This document shows positions 1 to 8,182 of a stretch of DNA of 64,000 nucleotides, piece by piece. Origin of the DNA: Deltaproteobacteria bacterium (GTDB taxonomy: Bacteria; Myxococcota_A; Polyangia; GCA-2747355); assembly GCA_020633415.1 (NCBI GenBank), contig JACKDQ010000002.1:186001-250000 (forward strand). The letters run 5' to 3'. The translations under genes were made by a program, and so were the position numbers. The notes beneath the pieces are model-generated. The model ran no database searches, was not told the origin of the DNA, and was given only the letters and a program-made list of their open reading frames with translations. Each line of letters opens with the position of its first letter. Within the stretch, counting starts at the first letter, position 1.

Positions 1-863
1 CTTCCATCAAACGGCAGGCGCCCGGTCAGCATCTCGTAGCAAAGCACGCCAAGCGAGTAGACGTCGGAGCGCGCGTCAGCGGGCCGCGCCTCCGCCTGCT
101 CGGGCGAGAGATAACATGGCGTACCGACGACCACACCGGTCCTGGTACGCTCGCTAAGGGTCAGGTCATCGGTGCACTTGGCGATACCAAAGTCCAGCAC
201 CTTAACCCGATCGAAGCTGCCCTCTTTCTCCGGCTCTTGCCATTGACCGTCGATCGCTTGGCAGACCATCCGCCGCCCTGGCTGAGCGACCAGCATCACG
301 TTGCCGGGTTTGAGATCGCGATGGATCACCTGAGCCCGATGGGCCGCCGCCAACGCGCGCGCCGTCTGATAGGCGATATTGCACATCGCCTCGAATACAC
401 TGAGCTTGCCCTGGCGGGTGATCCGCTGCTCGACGCTCTCGCCGTCGATCAACTCCATCGAGATGTACGTCAATCCCTGATGGATGCCGCTGTCGATCAC
501 ACGAACGATTCCCTCGTGCTTGATGCGACTAGCAGCGTCGGCCTCGCGCATGAATTTGCGCACCAGCTGCTCTTTCAGCGCCAGCTCTTCGTGAAGCACC
601 TTGATCGCGATCGTCTCATCGCTCTCCAGGCTTCGCCCGCGGTAAACCGTGCCCATTCCGCCGGTGCCCAGCACCGCTTCGAGCAGGTAACCGTTAAAAT
701 CCGTCTGCAGGCGGGCCAGCGCCTTGCTGGTACAAAGCTGGGCACCGTCGTGAGGGCAGCGATAGCGTCCTTGAGCGCCCCGACCGCAACGGGGACAAAT
801 CAATCGATAACGCGTAGTTGGAACGTAGTCCTCAAAGCCGCTACCGGTGGACTCGCCGAACAT
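1..863 (-). CDS. Ser/Thr protein kinase with N-terminal zinc ribbon (partial, runs off left edge)
   Basis: Reading the minus strand from ATG 863 gives an open frame to the window edge, 287 residues visible. Residues 23-44 carry CPRC and two further Cys (C23, C26, C36, C44), a probable zinc ribbon. A Hanks-type kinase domain follows: glycine loop GTGGMG (66-71), Lys88 in AIKVL, catalytic HRDLKPGN (His181, Asp183), DFG (Asp224), and GTPCYLSPE in the activation segment. About 25 extra residues sit between the HRD and DFG motifs. All residues needed for phosphotransfer are present, so an active kinase is expected. The C-terminal sensor or effector part lies outside the window. It is transcribed away from the PilZ-Hsp70 gene's stop with about 100 nt between them. 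Confidence 0.9.
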   Translation of the reverse strand, partial: MFGESTGSGFEDYVPTTRYRLICPRCGRGAQGRYRCPHDGAQLCTSKALARLQTDFNGYLLEAVLGTGGMGTVYRGRSLESDETIAIKVLHEELALKEQLVRKFMREADAASRIKHEGIVRVIDSGIHQGLTYISMELIDGESVEQRITRQGKLSVFEAMCNIAYQTARALAAAHRAQVIHRDLKPGNVMLVAQPGRRMVCQAIDGQWQEPEKEGSFDRVKVLDFGIAKCTDDLTLSERTRTGVVVGTPCYLSPEQAEARPADARSDVYSLGVLCYEMLTGRLPFDG

Positions 864-963
864 TGCCCTGACAATCGTCGAGTTTGCCAAAACATTTAGT
901 GATTTCTCGCACCTCCGGCAAAATCACAAGCGGCCGCCGAAGGGCCAGCGACGATCGAACGGG

Positions 964-3120
964 CTAGTTTTGCGGCTCGTCAAAGAACAACGGCTCGCGG
1001 TGCTTGATGAACTCTTTGAGCACACCCTCGACGTCGGGCGAAAGCGCGACAAACTCGACCCCGACGCCGGCAGCCCATTGCGGAGCAGCAGGGTTAGGCT
1101 CACGTCGCCAGCGGACGCGGGCCGGGACGACGAAACGCGTCCGCCCACCGGGAAGCGAGAAAGCGACGTCTAGCTCAGTGCCAATCGCGGGTCCATCGGC
1201 CGTGGCCACGAACAGACCGCCGCAGCCGATGTTCTGGGAGAACCCCAAGTAAAAGTTGTGCTCGGTGAAGTAGTCCACGTCGACTTCAAGGCGCACGCGA
1301 GCCGTGTGCCGACGCTCGCCACTTGACGAAGTTTTCGAATCGCCTCGCCCAACAACCAACCTCGCACCCTGTTCGCGCTGCAGCGTCGGTGTATTCGCGC
1401 GCCCAAGCTGGGCGTTGCGTAGGTCTGCAGCATACATCGCCGCGCCAACGACGACGGCCCGCTTGGGATGGACCACCGCCCGCGGAGCACGGCCAAAGAA
1501 CTGGCCGACAGCGTGGCGAAGCGCCGGCAGACTGCAGCTACCACCAGCGAGATACACCGCATCGAGATCTTCGACGTTCAGCGCAGCATCGCGAAGCACA
1601 GTGCGACAAATACCAAGCGCGCGCTCGATCAGGCCCTTGGACAAGTCGTCAAGTCGTTGTTTGGAAACCGTCCAACTCAGCGACCGCGGCTGATCGCTAC
1701 CAAGACACACATCACTGAGCGACAAGCGAACCTCGTTTTCCATCGACAGAGCGCACTTGGCCCGTTCGGCTTCAAGCAGCAGGCGCTGCCAGATCGCGAT
1801 CTGGTTACGCAAGTCAACCGCTGAGTGCTCAACGAACACAGCGGCAGCAGCGTCAGCGAGCGCGGCGTCCAAGTCGTCGCCGCCCAACCAAACGTCACCC
1901 GCCGTGGCGATCACGCTGTAGTCCGCACGAGTCACATCGATCACGCTGAACTCAAACGTCCCACCGCCAAAATCGAACACAGCGACCGTCTTCTGCTCAC
2001 TCAGCTCGCCGCGCTGGGCGATCGCAGCAGCGGTCGGCTGATCGATCAATTCGCGAACCTCTAGACCGACCATTTTCGCCGCTGCGCGCAAAGCGTCGCA
2101 GCCTCCGTGCGGGAAGCTCACCGGTACGGCCAATACCGCCTCTGAAATCTCGACGCCCAGCTGCTGCTCGGCGATGAATTTAATCTGCCCCAAGATCGGC
2201 GCGCAGAGCTGCGGAATCGCGTAGTGGCGGCCGTCGACTTCGATCAGGATCTCCCCGGCGGCCCCACGAACGCTCGGCGCGGCAATCGTTGCCAAATACG
2301 CCTGAATCGCCGGGTCATCGAAAGACCGCCCGAGCAGGCGCAGCGGGCTGGGGACGACGCGATCCGGTTGTCGCGCCGACAAATCCCGTGCCGGCTGTCC
2401 GGTGATCACGCCGTTTCGGACAAAGCCGACCGCGGAGGGAATACTCCAATCACGGCTGGTGAGCTTGATCACGCGTGATTGGCTGCCGATCACCACCGCC
2501 ACCGAAGATCTGGCGGTACCGAAGTCGATCGCGATCAGTGGCGGGCGAACCGAGCTCCATTTGAGCGGAGACTGAAACGCCCGAACGGTATCTTCACTCT
2601 CGCTCAATGCATGTCCCGCCGTGAGATCTTCGACTTCGTCGAAGCGCAGCAGGCCCTCAAAGTCTGCATAGCGACGCGTCGGTAGCGTGACGCTCACGCT
2701 CTGCTCGTCGATCGCGAACAACTGACTCTCACCGAACCCAGGCGAGTAAAACGGCTGTTTCGCCGGGACGGCCTCGCAGCCCTTGGCCGCCCGATCGATC
2801 AACGCCTGGTATGACGCAATGCGCTGCGCCGTCGCCGCGTCCAATTCCACGCCCACACCGCGTGGCTCCTCGCTCTGGATGTGAACCACCCGCCCCTTTA
2901 GCGGCAAGCGATCACCGTCGGGCAGCGTCAGCGTGATCGAAACGCGCTCACCCACAGGCAATGGTTCGCCACACGGCACGAACAAGCCACCCCGCCCGAC
3001 GTTTGCCGAAAACAGCTCTCGCGCCTGCTGCCAATCGACACAGCTCAGGCTTAGCGGCACGCGCAAAGGAAACCGGGCAAAGTTCCGTCGCCGCTTCCCA
3101 CGGGGGGGATGCTCGCTCAT
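964..3120 (-). CDS. PilZ - Hsp70-like ATPase - PilZ fusion protein
   Basis: The protein has 718 residues and three domains. A PilZ domain spans about 12-110 (RRNFAR, then NVGRGG). An Hsp70/actin-fold ATPase spans about 195-575, with phosphate-1 loop IAIDFGTARSS (Asp199), phosphate-2 loop FDFGGGTFEFS and adenosine loop YLAGGSCSLP. A second PilZ domain spans about 609-715 (RRHTAR, then NIGCGG). There is no Hsp70 substrate-binding domain. Both PilZ copies have Gly where classical c-di-GMP binders have Ser in the D/NxSxxG motif, as in the PilZ subfamily common in gliding myxobacteria. Role inferred: a nucleotide-dependent switch governed by second messenger or protein contacts; the substrate is unknown. 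Confidence 0.9.
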   Translation of the reverse strand: MSEHPPRGKRRRNFARFPLRVPLSLSCVDWQQARELFSANVGRGGLFVPCGEPLPVGERVSITLTLPDGDRLPLKGRVVHIQSEEPRGVGVELDAATAQRIASYQALIDRAAKGCEAVPAKQPFYSPGFGESQLFAIDEQSVSVTLPTRRYADFEGLLRFDEVEDLTAGHALSESEDTVRAFQSPLKWSSVRPPLIAIDFGTARSSVAVVIGSQSRVIKLTSRDWSIPSAVGFVRNGVITGQPARDLSARQPDRVVPSPLRLLGRSFDDPAIQAYLATIAAPSVRGAAGEILIEVDGRHYAIPQLCAPILGQIKFIAEQQLGVEISEAVLAVPVSFPHGGCDALRAAAKMVGLEVRELIDQPTAAAIAQRGELSEQKTVAVFDFGGGTFEFSVIDVTRADYSVIATAGDVWLGGDDLDAALADAAAAVFVEHSAVDLRNQIAIWQRLLLEAERAKCALSMENEVRLSLSDVCLGSDQPRSLSWTVSKQRLDDLSKGLIERALGICRTVLRDAALNVEDLDAVYLAGGSCSLPALRHAVGQFFGRAPRAVVHPKRAVVVGAAMYAADLRNAQLGRANTPTLQREQGARLVVGRGDSKTSSSGERRHTARVRLEVDVDYFTEHNFYLGFSQNIGCGGLFVATADGPAIGTELDVAFSLPGGRTRFVVPARVRWRREPNPAAPQWAAGVGVEFVALSPDVEGVLKEFIKHREPLFFDEPQN

Positions 3121-3305
3121 CGTACGCGCTCCGTCGCTTTGGCGATAATAGCATCCTTCGACCGGCGGATCGGCCGGCGCCCGCGACGTTTGTCAAAAGG
3201 CGCTGGCGCTAGCGATTGGATTTGGCATCAGTAGCAGCTAGGTCCTTACCTCGACGCCGCTTCGCTGGTACCCTGAAGGTATTCGCCAAAATCGGGGGGC
3301 CCACA

Positions 3306-3575
3306 GTGTCAACTGAGTACGACGAGATCGCCAAGATCGCTCGCGCATCACTGCTGCCAGACTTTTTCGCTGTGCGCATCGATGAAGAGCACTTGTTCGG
3401 AAAACTGCAAGAGATGATCGCCAAGATCACCTTACCCAAGCCGGTACCGCAGCTCGATGCGATCAAACGGATCGCCGCCGCCACAGACAGCGCCGCTGCG
3501 TTCATGCAACAGATCAACGAGGCCAATCTCTACACCGTAACCCGCGAGCTGATCTCGAAGATCAAAGTCGCCTAG
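3306..3575 (+). CDS. small conserved-looking hypothetical protein
   Basis: This is an 89-residue protein starting at GTG 3306, chosen because a GGGGGG run lies about 6 nt upstream; a longer frame from ATG 3216 exists but has no ribosome-binding site. It is mostly helical, without signal peptide or membrane segment, and I recognise no motif. It is transcribed divergently from the PilZ-Hsp70 gene and converges on the M64 peptidase gene, 6 nt from that gene's stop. Function unknown. Confidence 0.6.
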   Translation: MSTEYDEIAKIARASLLPDFFAVRIDEEHLFGKLQEMIAKITLPKPVPQLDAIKRIAAATDSAAAFMQQINEANLYTVTRELISKIKVA

Positions 3576-3581
3576 CGACGA

Positions 3582-4817
3582 CTAGCGGCACGACGAGCGC
3601 AGCCACCAGGTCTGTTCGGACGCCAGGGCCAAATTGGCCGCGGCACTCCGCACCCAACGACTCGGATCGCGCACGGTCACGCTGAGTTTGCTCGCACCTC
3701 GCGCATTGTCGCAGCTTAGGCTGAGCTCACTGCCGGCGACGATCACCCGACCATCGAGCTTCCATTCGATGATCAACGGCGCTGCCCTGCTATCATCGCT
3801 GATCACGTCGTAGCGCGGTCCGCGCAGATCGAGCCGAAATGTCGTCGGCGAAACACCGATCGGCGTCCGCCGCCACGGTGAAGGCTCCGGTGTGGCCTTG
3901 ATCAGCGGACCACCGACGCGACGATAGAGTTCAGCGACGAGAAACTCGCGGCAAACCACGCAAAACGCCGCCTCAGTGGTATAGCGCATCTTGCAGTGGG
4001 CACTCGGCGAATAGGCCCGAGCAGTGTAGTAGCAGCCCGCCTCAGGCTCGCCCAATGAACCATCCTTTTGCCAAATCGCCCAGCGCGTCGGATCGGTCGA
4101 ACAATTTGGCTTTGAATCGGCGATCTTCAGCACAGACGCACCGCGCTGCACGTGCTCGGCAACAACAGCCACGTCGATGTACTCGTCAGCCAAGCCGAAG
4201 GCGTGCGCCAGTTCGTGAATGGCGATGCCCGGAGCACTCCCGATCGCCGTGATGTAGCGTCCCTTATGATGCGCGCCACCCAGCGGGTCGGCGACATTGA
4301 GCAAGACGATCGTCTCGCCGACGTCCCATCCCAAGCCATCGCGCCAGTGGCGCACCCGACGCTCGTCGCAAACCGCTCGACGGATCGTCATCGCTGAGCA
4401 GCCCAAGGGGTTTTGCTCCGGCGCCAAACCCGAACGCGCGGAGATCAACGGCACGAAGCGAATGCGCAGCAAGCCACCGTAGCGCGAAAACGGATCGACG
4501 ATCATCAGCCGGTCGGTGAGCGCCTTCGCCTGTTGACGCAGCAATTCCTGCTCGTCGGCTGTATAGCCATCGCCGGTGATGACGATCTCGAGCTTGTTCG
4601 GATCAGCAAACTCGCTCAGGTCGAACAGCGTTTCACTGCCCTGCTGCTCGGCCTTGCCCAACCGATCATCGAGCGGATCGAACAATCCGTTGTACTCCGG
4701 GCCGCAACCGACGAGCATCAGTGCGAACGAAACGACGGCCAATCTGCAGCGACCGCGACGCCTGATCGATACCTGCGCGACGAACTGTCCAACCTCTTTA
4801 GCGCCACGCAGCTTCAT
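3582..4817 (-). CDS. M64-family (IgA peptidase-like) zinc metallopeptidase lipoprotein
   Basis: A 411-residue protein. The N-terminus is basic, followed by a hydrophobic stretch ending in lipobox LVGC, so it is probably an outer-membrane or periplasmic lipoprotein. The zinc site is HELAHAFGLADEY, which matches peptidase family M64 (HExxH followed closely by the ADEY motif). The YTADEQ segment about 60 residues after the lipobox is also typical of M64. The C-terminal 100 residues look beta-rich and may be an accessory domain. Its ATG overlaps the stop of the upstream M28 peptidase by 4 nt (ATGA), so the two are co-transcribed and translationally coupled. Natural substrate unknown; the IgA label is only a family name. 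Confidence 0.85.
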   Translation of the reverse strand: MKLRGAKEVGQFVAQVSIRRRGRCRLAVVSFALMLVGCGPEYNGLFDPLDDRLGKAEQQGSETLFDLSEFADPNKLEIVITGDGYTADEQELLRQQAKALTDRLMIVDPFSRYGGLLRIRFVPLISARSGLAPEQNPLGCSAMTIRRAVCDERRVRHWRDGLGWDVGETIVLLNVADPLGGAHHKGRYITAIGSAPGIAIHELAHAFGLADEYIDVAVVAEHVQRGASVLKIADSKPNCSTDPTRWAIWQKDGSLGEPEAGCYYTARAYSPSAHCKMRYTTEAAFCVVCREFLVAELYRRVGGPLIKATPEPSPWRRTPIGVSPTTFRLDLRGPRYDVISDDSRAAPLIIEWKLDGRVIVAGSELSLSCDNARGASKLSVTVRDPSRWVRSAAANLALASEQTWWLRSSCR

Positions 4818-5980
4818 TTACCGCTCTCCGCCTCAATCAACCGTCGCGCACCACCATAGATGTCGCGATAGCCGGGATATCTTTGCTCGCTCGGCGCCGT
4901 GGGCAACGTCACGCCTTGGCCGAGATCGGCCGCCATCGCCAGCCGGGTCAGCAGACGCAGCGCGTGGCGCGCAGTCCCGCCCACCAGGCCGAGCTCAACA
5001 CGGCTCGGCGTGTCGTGGGCGCTGTGTAGATCGAGAACCTCGCCCAGGTAAAAGACCATCGGAATGCCCGCTCCGGCGAGCGACCAATGATCGCCAGCGG
5101 TGTAGAGTCTCGTGCCGGCAAAGCCCGGATAGTCTTTCTGATGGCCGGCAACAGCACGCGCCATATCGCCCTTGGGAACGATCGCCATGCCGTGACGCCA
5201 GGCGAGATTCGCCTGGCTAGTCACCGCATCCACGCCGCCGTGTAGCGCGATCTGCAGACCCTCGCCGCGACCGATCATGTCGAGATTGATCCCGGCGACG
5301 AAGCGCGTGTCGGAAAACTGTCGCGACTGGCGAAGGAACGCTTCAGCGCCGACCAAGCCGATCTCCTCGGCCGAGGTTACCAAGAAGACGACGTCACGCT
5401 TGAGTCCGTTACCGCGACGGCGATCTTTGACAAATCGGCGCTGATAACGAGCGAGCGTTTCGGAGATCGCCAGCAAGGCGGCCACACCGCTGGCGTTGTC
5501 ATTGGCGCCGTAGTAGCGCCGCCCATCGAGCCCCTTCTTCTGCCGCTCACTCAAACCATCGATGTGAGCGACGACCAACAGCGACTCGTTGGTCGAGCCG
5601 TCGCCTTTGGCGACAGCGATCACATTGCGCGTCTCAACCCGTTTGTCACCAAACGCCTGCTGGACGCGCAAACTCGCGCGCGGCGCGCGGTAAGCAAACG
5701 GCGCAAAGAAGCTGCTCGGCCGATCCCCCGCCGGCTGCCAACCTTGCTCGCGAAAACGCTCCGCAACCCAACGGGTCAGACGAAAAAAGGAGCGCTGCTT
5801 TTCCGGATTACGACCGTCGCTCCAGTTGGCGATCCGCTGGAAATCGTCAACGAGCGGCGAGCCGACGAGGGCTGGCCGCTTGCGGGCCACAGCGAGGCCG
5901 GGCAGCAGCAGCAAGGCCAACACCAGCTGCCATCTTAACCCATCGGTTAAAGTCGGGCGATATCTGTTCGCGGACCGCAC
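4814..5980 (-). CDS. M28-family zinc aminopeptidase, exported
   Basis: A 388-residue protein with signal peptide (hydrophobic residues 18-32, then AVA). M28 signatures in order: AHIDG, ANDNASGVAAL, SAEEIGL (catalytic Glu pair), NLDMIGRG, and SAHDTPSRV near the end, which supply the expected two-zinc ligands. The family hydrolyses N-terminal residues from peptides. It lies immediately upstream of the M64 lipoprotein gene with a 4 nt overlap, suggesting joint degradation of external peptides. Catalytic residues look intact. Confidence 0.88.
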   Translation of the reverse strand: MRSANRYRPTLTDGLRWQLVLALLLLPGLAVARKRPALVGSPLVDDFQRIANWSDGRNPEKQRSFFRLTRWVAERFREQGWQPAGDRPSSFFAPFAYRAPRASLRVQQAFGDKRVETRNVIAVAKGDGSTNESLLVVAHIDGLSERQKKGLDGRRYYGANDNASGVAALLAISETLARYQRRFVKDRRRGNGLKRDVVFLVTSAEEIGLVGAEAFLRQSRQFSDTRFVAGINLDMIGRGEGLQIALHGGVDAVTSQANLAWRHGMAIVPKGDMARAVAGHQKDYPGFAGTRLYTAGDHWSLAGAGIPMVFYLGEVLDLHSAHDTPSRVELGLVGGTARHALRLLTRLAMAADLGQGVTLPTAPSEQRYPGYRDIYGGARRLIEAESGK

Positions 5981-6110
5981 CCGCTGGGTGGGGCAAGATC
6001 GGGGCCAGCGGTTGCAGGCCCCGCGCAGCGGTTTCTCACGGTTCGGCCCGACGAGACTGGCCAGAGTTGCCAGTCTGCTGGCAGCGGCAGCAAAAATTGG
6101 GGCGCCCGCG

Positions 6111-7055
6111 CTACTTGCTCCGCGACTTGCGCTGGCGCTTGAAGATCAGCACAAAGGCGTTTTTCGCTCGCTCGAACAACAGCACTTTGCGCCGCGACTG
6201 CTGCTTGAGAAACGGCGCGAACCAGGCTTGCTTTTGCAGCAACGTCTGATCGCCTTCGATGTATTCGGGGACGAACAGGTCGAGTTCAAGATAGCGATCG
6301 CCGAGCGCCTTGATCATCGCCGGACCGTAACTGTAGTGCTCGATCCCCGTCGTTGGATAGCGGTCGTTGTGCAGCGCGCCGCCATAGGCGAGCACCAGAT
6401 CGCGCCGTCCGCGATCACCCTTGCCGCGCCACATCGCCACACTGGCGTCTTCGACCGCACGCTTGATCGGATCGCTGCGCACGTGGTGAATCGCCAAGAG
6501 TTTCTCGCGCAACTGGTCGGCGGTCATCTTCAGAAAGGTGTCGTAGTTGACGCCTTCTTGGCCGCTGAGCAGACGGCGATAGTCGGCGCAAGTCATCTCC
6601 AGGATATGCGGCTTGACCAACTTGTGCCGCGCCCGCTTCACCAGCGTAAGGATTTCGTCCTCGGTTTGTGCGGGTCGCTTGGTGGTCTCTTCAACGTCCT
6701 TGACCACCGCCTTTTCGCTGCTGCCGCAATCACCCTTGGTGATCCAGGTCTCGATCACCAGATCCGAGGTACGCCGATCGAGCAGACGGCTAAACAACTC
6801 TCGGGTAAAGCGTCGCAACGAGGAGGCAACCCGCACGCTTTCGTGCTTTTGATGATATTCGCCAACACCGATCAGCGCCGGCTTGCGGCGCAGTACATAG
6901 CGCAGCGCTTCTTGCGCCGAGGAGAACTTGCGCAGCGTTGGATAAGCCACCGGTTCGCTGGGCTGACTCGCTGCGGGCGTCGGCTGGGCAGCGAGCTCAG
7001 CACCGAGCGCGAACACCAATAAGGCCGTGATCACCGCCTGGCGCTTCAAGGGCAT
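6111..7055 (-). CDS. exported protein resembling the TIKI/ChaN/EreA superfamily
   Basis: A 314-residue protein with signal peptide (residues 8-23, ending AAQ). The mature part begins with a helical segment and then LIGVGEYHQKHE, followed by a helix and LVIETWI. A later segment reads AYGGALHNDRYP. A GExHxxxE-like motif and a downstream GGALHND pattern resemble the fold shared by TIKI, TraB, ChaN and EreA proteins, some of which are metallopeptidases or haem-binding lipoproteins. The C-terminus is strongly basic. The assignment is a remembered motif match and could be wrong. It stands alone, about 130 nt before the M28 gene. Confidence 0.55.
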   Translation of the reverse strand: MPLKRQAVITALLVFALGAELAAQPTPAASQPSEPVAYPTLRKFSSAQEALRYVLRRKPALIGVGEYHQKHESVRVASSLRRFTRELFSRLLDRRTSDLVIETWITKGDCGSSEKAVVKDVEETTKRPAQTEDEILTLVKRARHKLVKPHILEMTCADYRRLLSGQEGVNYDTFLKMTADQLREKLLAIHHVRSDPIKRAVEDASVAMWRGKGDRGRRDLVLAYGGALHNDRYPTTGIEHYSYGPAMIKALGDRYLELDLFVPEYIEGDQTLLQKQAWFAPFLKQQSRRKVLLFERAKNAFVLIFKRQRKSRSK

Positions 7056-7225
7056 GCCTGCTTAGACGTCGGCTCAGCCGCGATGTTCCCCATCACCGAC
7101 CATTGTCGGCGATCGATGCCAAACAGGCTAGCGCGGTTCACCCGCCAAGGGCACGGCGAGATCGATCCGAATCGCGCCGACCAACGCCCCACGGGCACGC
7201 ACAGTACTAGCGCAACGCGCGAAAA

Positions 7226-8041
7226 TTACTGGAGCGACTGCCAATCGCCGTTGGCGATCCAATCATCGACTTCGGCCCGGGTCAGCGGCGCGGCGATCAA
7301 GCTGCGGAAGCAGGTCTGCCAAAACAACCAGGACTGGGTGGAAACCGCCACGCCGAGCACCTTTTGGTCGACAATCAACGGCCCGCCGGAGTCGCCACGG
7401 CAGATCTTCTGCTCGCCCTGTTTGGTCTTCCAGCGCAAGGCGCGGCCAAACCGTGAGCGAGGTGGACGCAGTTTCCCTTCGGCAGCAGCCTCTTCGGCGA
7501 CGATTCCGAAAAAGGTCGCCACAAAGATCCGCGCGATGATCTCGCCCAGCTTGCGATCGCGATCGCCAAAACCGACGATCGTCGCCTGATCCTTGACGTT
7601 GTAAGCGCCATCTTCGCTGAGCGTCATCGCCACCGCCCCTGCAAACGCGGGGGCGTGGAGCATCGCCAGGTCAAACTGCTGTTTGTTGGCGCCCGAGGTC
7701 GAAGCGTAGGACGGGTGGATCCAGTAGGCTTTCGCCTGCCCCCGCGGCCTGCGCAGATTGATCGTACTGCCGGTGAAGATCTCGACCTTGGCCAGCGGCT
7801 TGGCACTGGCGGTCAAGCAATGCGCAGCGGTCAGCAAATAGCCCTCACCAACATGAAATGCCGTGCACTGGGTCTCACGCTCCTCGCCAAATGACATGAC
7901 CAAGCCGTGCACCGCGGCAAACTCGGCGGGAACTTCGGCTTTGCCGGTGGCGTCGGCATCGGCGGGCTCAATCGCTGGTGCGCCGCAGGCGACGACAGCA
8001 GAAAGCAGGGTTAGCAACAGGCATCGGATCGTCAGCAGCAT
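7226..8041 (-). CDS. trypsin-like serine protease lipoprotein
   Basis: A 271-residue S1-family protein. The signal ends in VVAC (Cys19), a lipobox, followed by an acidic linker. The catalytic triad is complete: TAAHC (His74), FDLAML (Asp) and CRGDSGGPL (Ser). The extra C-terminal segment contains a Trp/Phe-rich stretch. It is probably anchored at the cell envelope. It belongs to a run of exported hydrolases on the same strand (3.6-8.0 kb), but spacing to its neighbours is over 150 nt, so a separate transcript is likely. Confidence 0.88.
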   Translation of the reverse strand: MLLTIRCLLLTLLSAVVACGAPAIEPADADATGKAEVPAEFAAVHGLVMSFGEERETQCTAFHVGEGYLLTAAHCLTASAKPLAKVEIFTGSTINLRRPRGQAKAYWIHPSYASTSGANKQQFDLAMLHAPAFAGAVAMTLSEDGAYNVKDQATIVGFGDRDRKLGEIIARIFVATFFGIVAEEAAAEGKLRPPRSRFGRALRWKTKQGEQKICRGDSGGPLIVDQKVLGVAVSTQSWLFWQTCFRSLIAAPLTRAEVDDWIANGDWQSLQ

Positions 8042-8182
8042 GGCGAGCTCCAGCAGGGCAAAAGACAGCCAGCGTACGCCGATGCAAAATGAAGTCCATA
8101 CGCGATAAACAAAAGAGATCAGCTACGGCGCGCGCCCGAATAGCAGAACTCCGGCGAGCGCAGCAAACACAGACCGAGCCCG

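Noticed and set aside
237..899. 220-codon frame on the plus strand
   Set aside because: It is antisense to a kinase gene with every catalytic motif in order; no family resemblance of its own.
5826..7022. 398-codon plus-strand frame
   Set aside because: Antisense to the M28 and TIKI-like genes, Arg/His-rich shadow composition, no ribosome-binding site.
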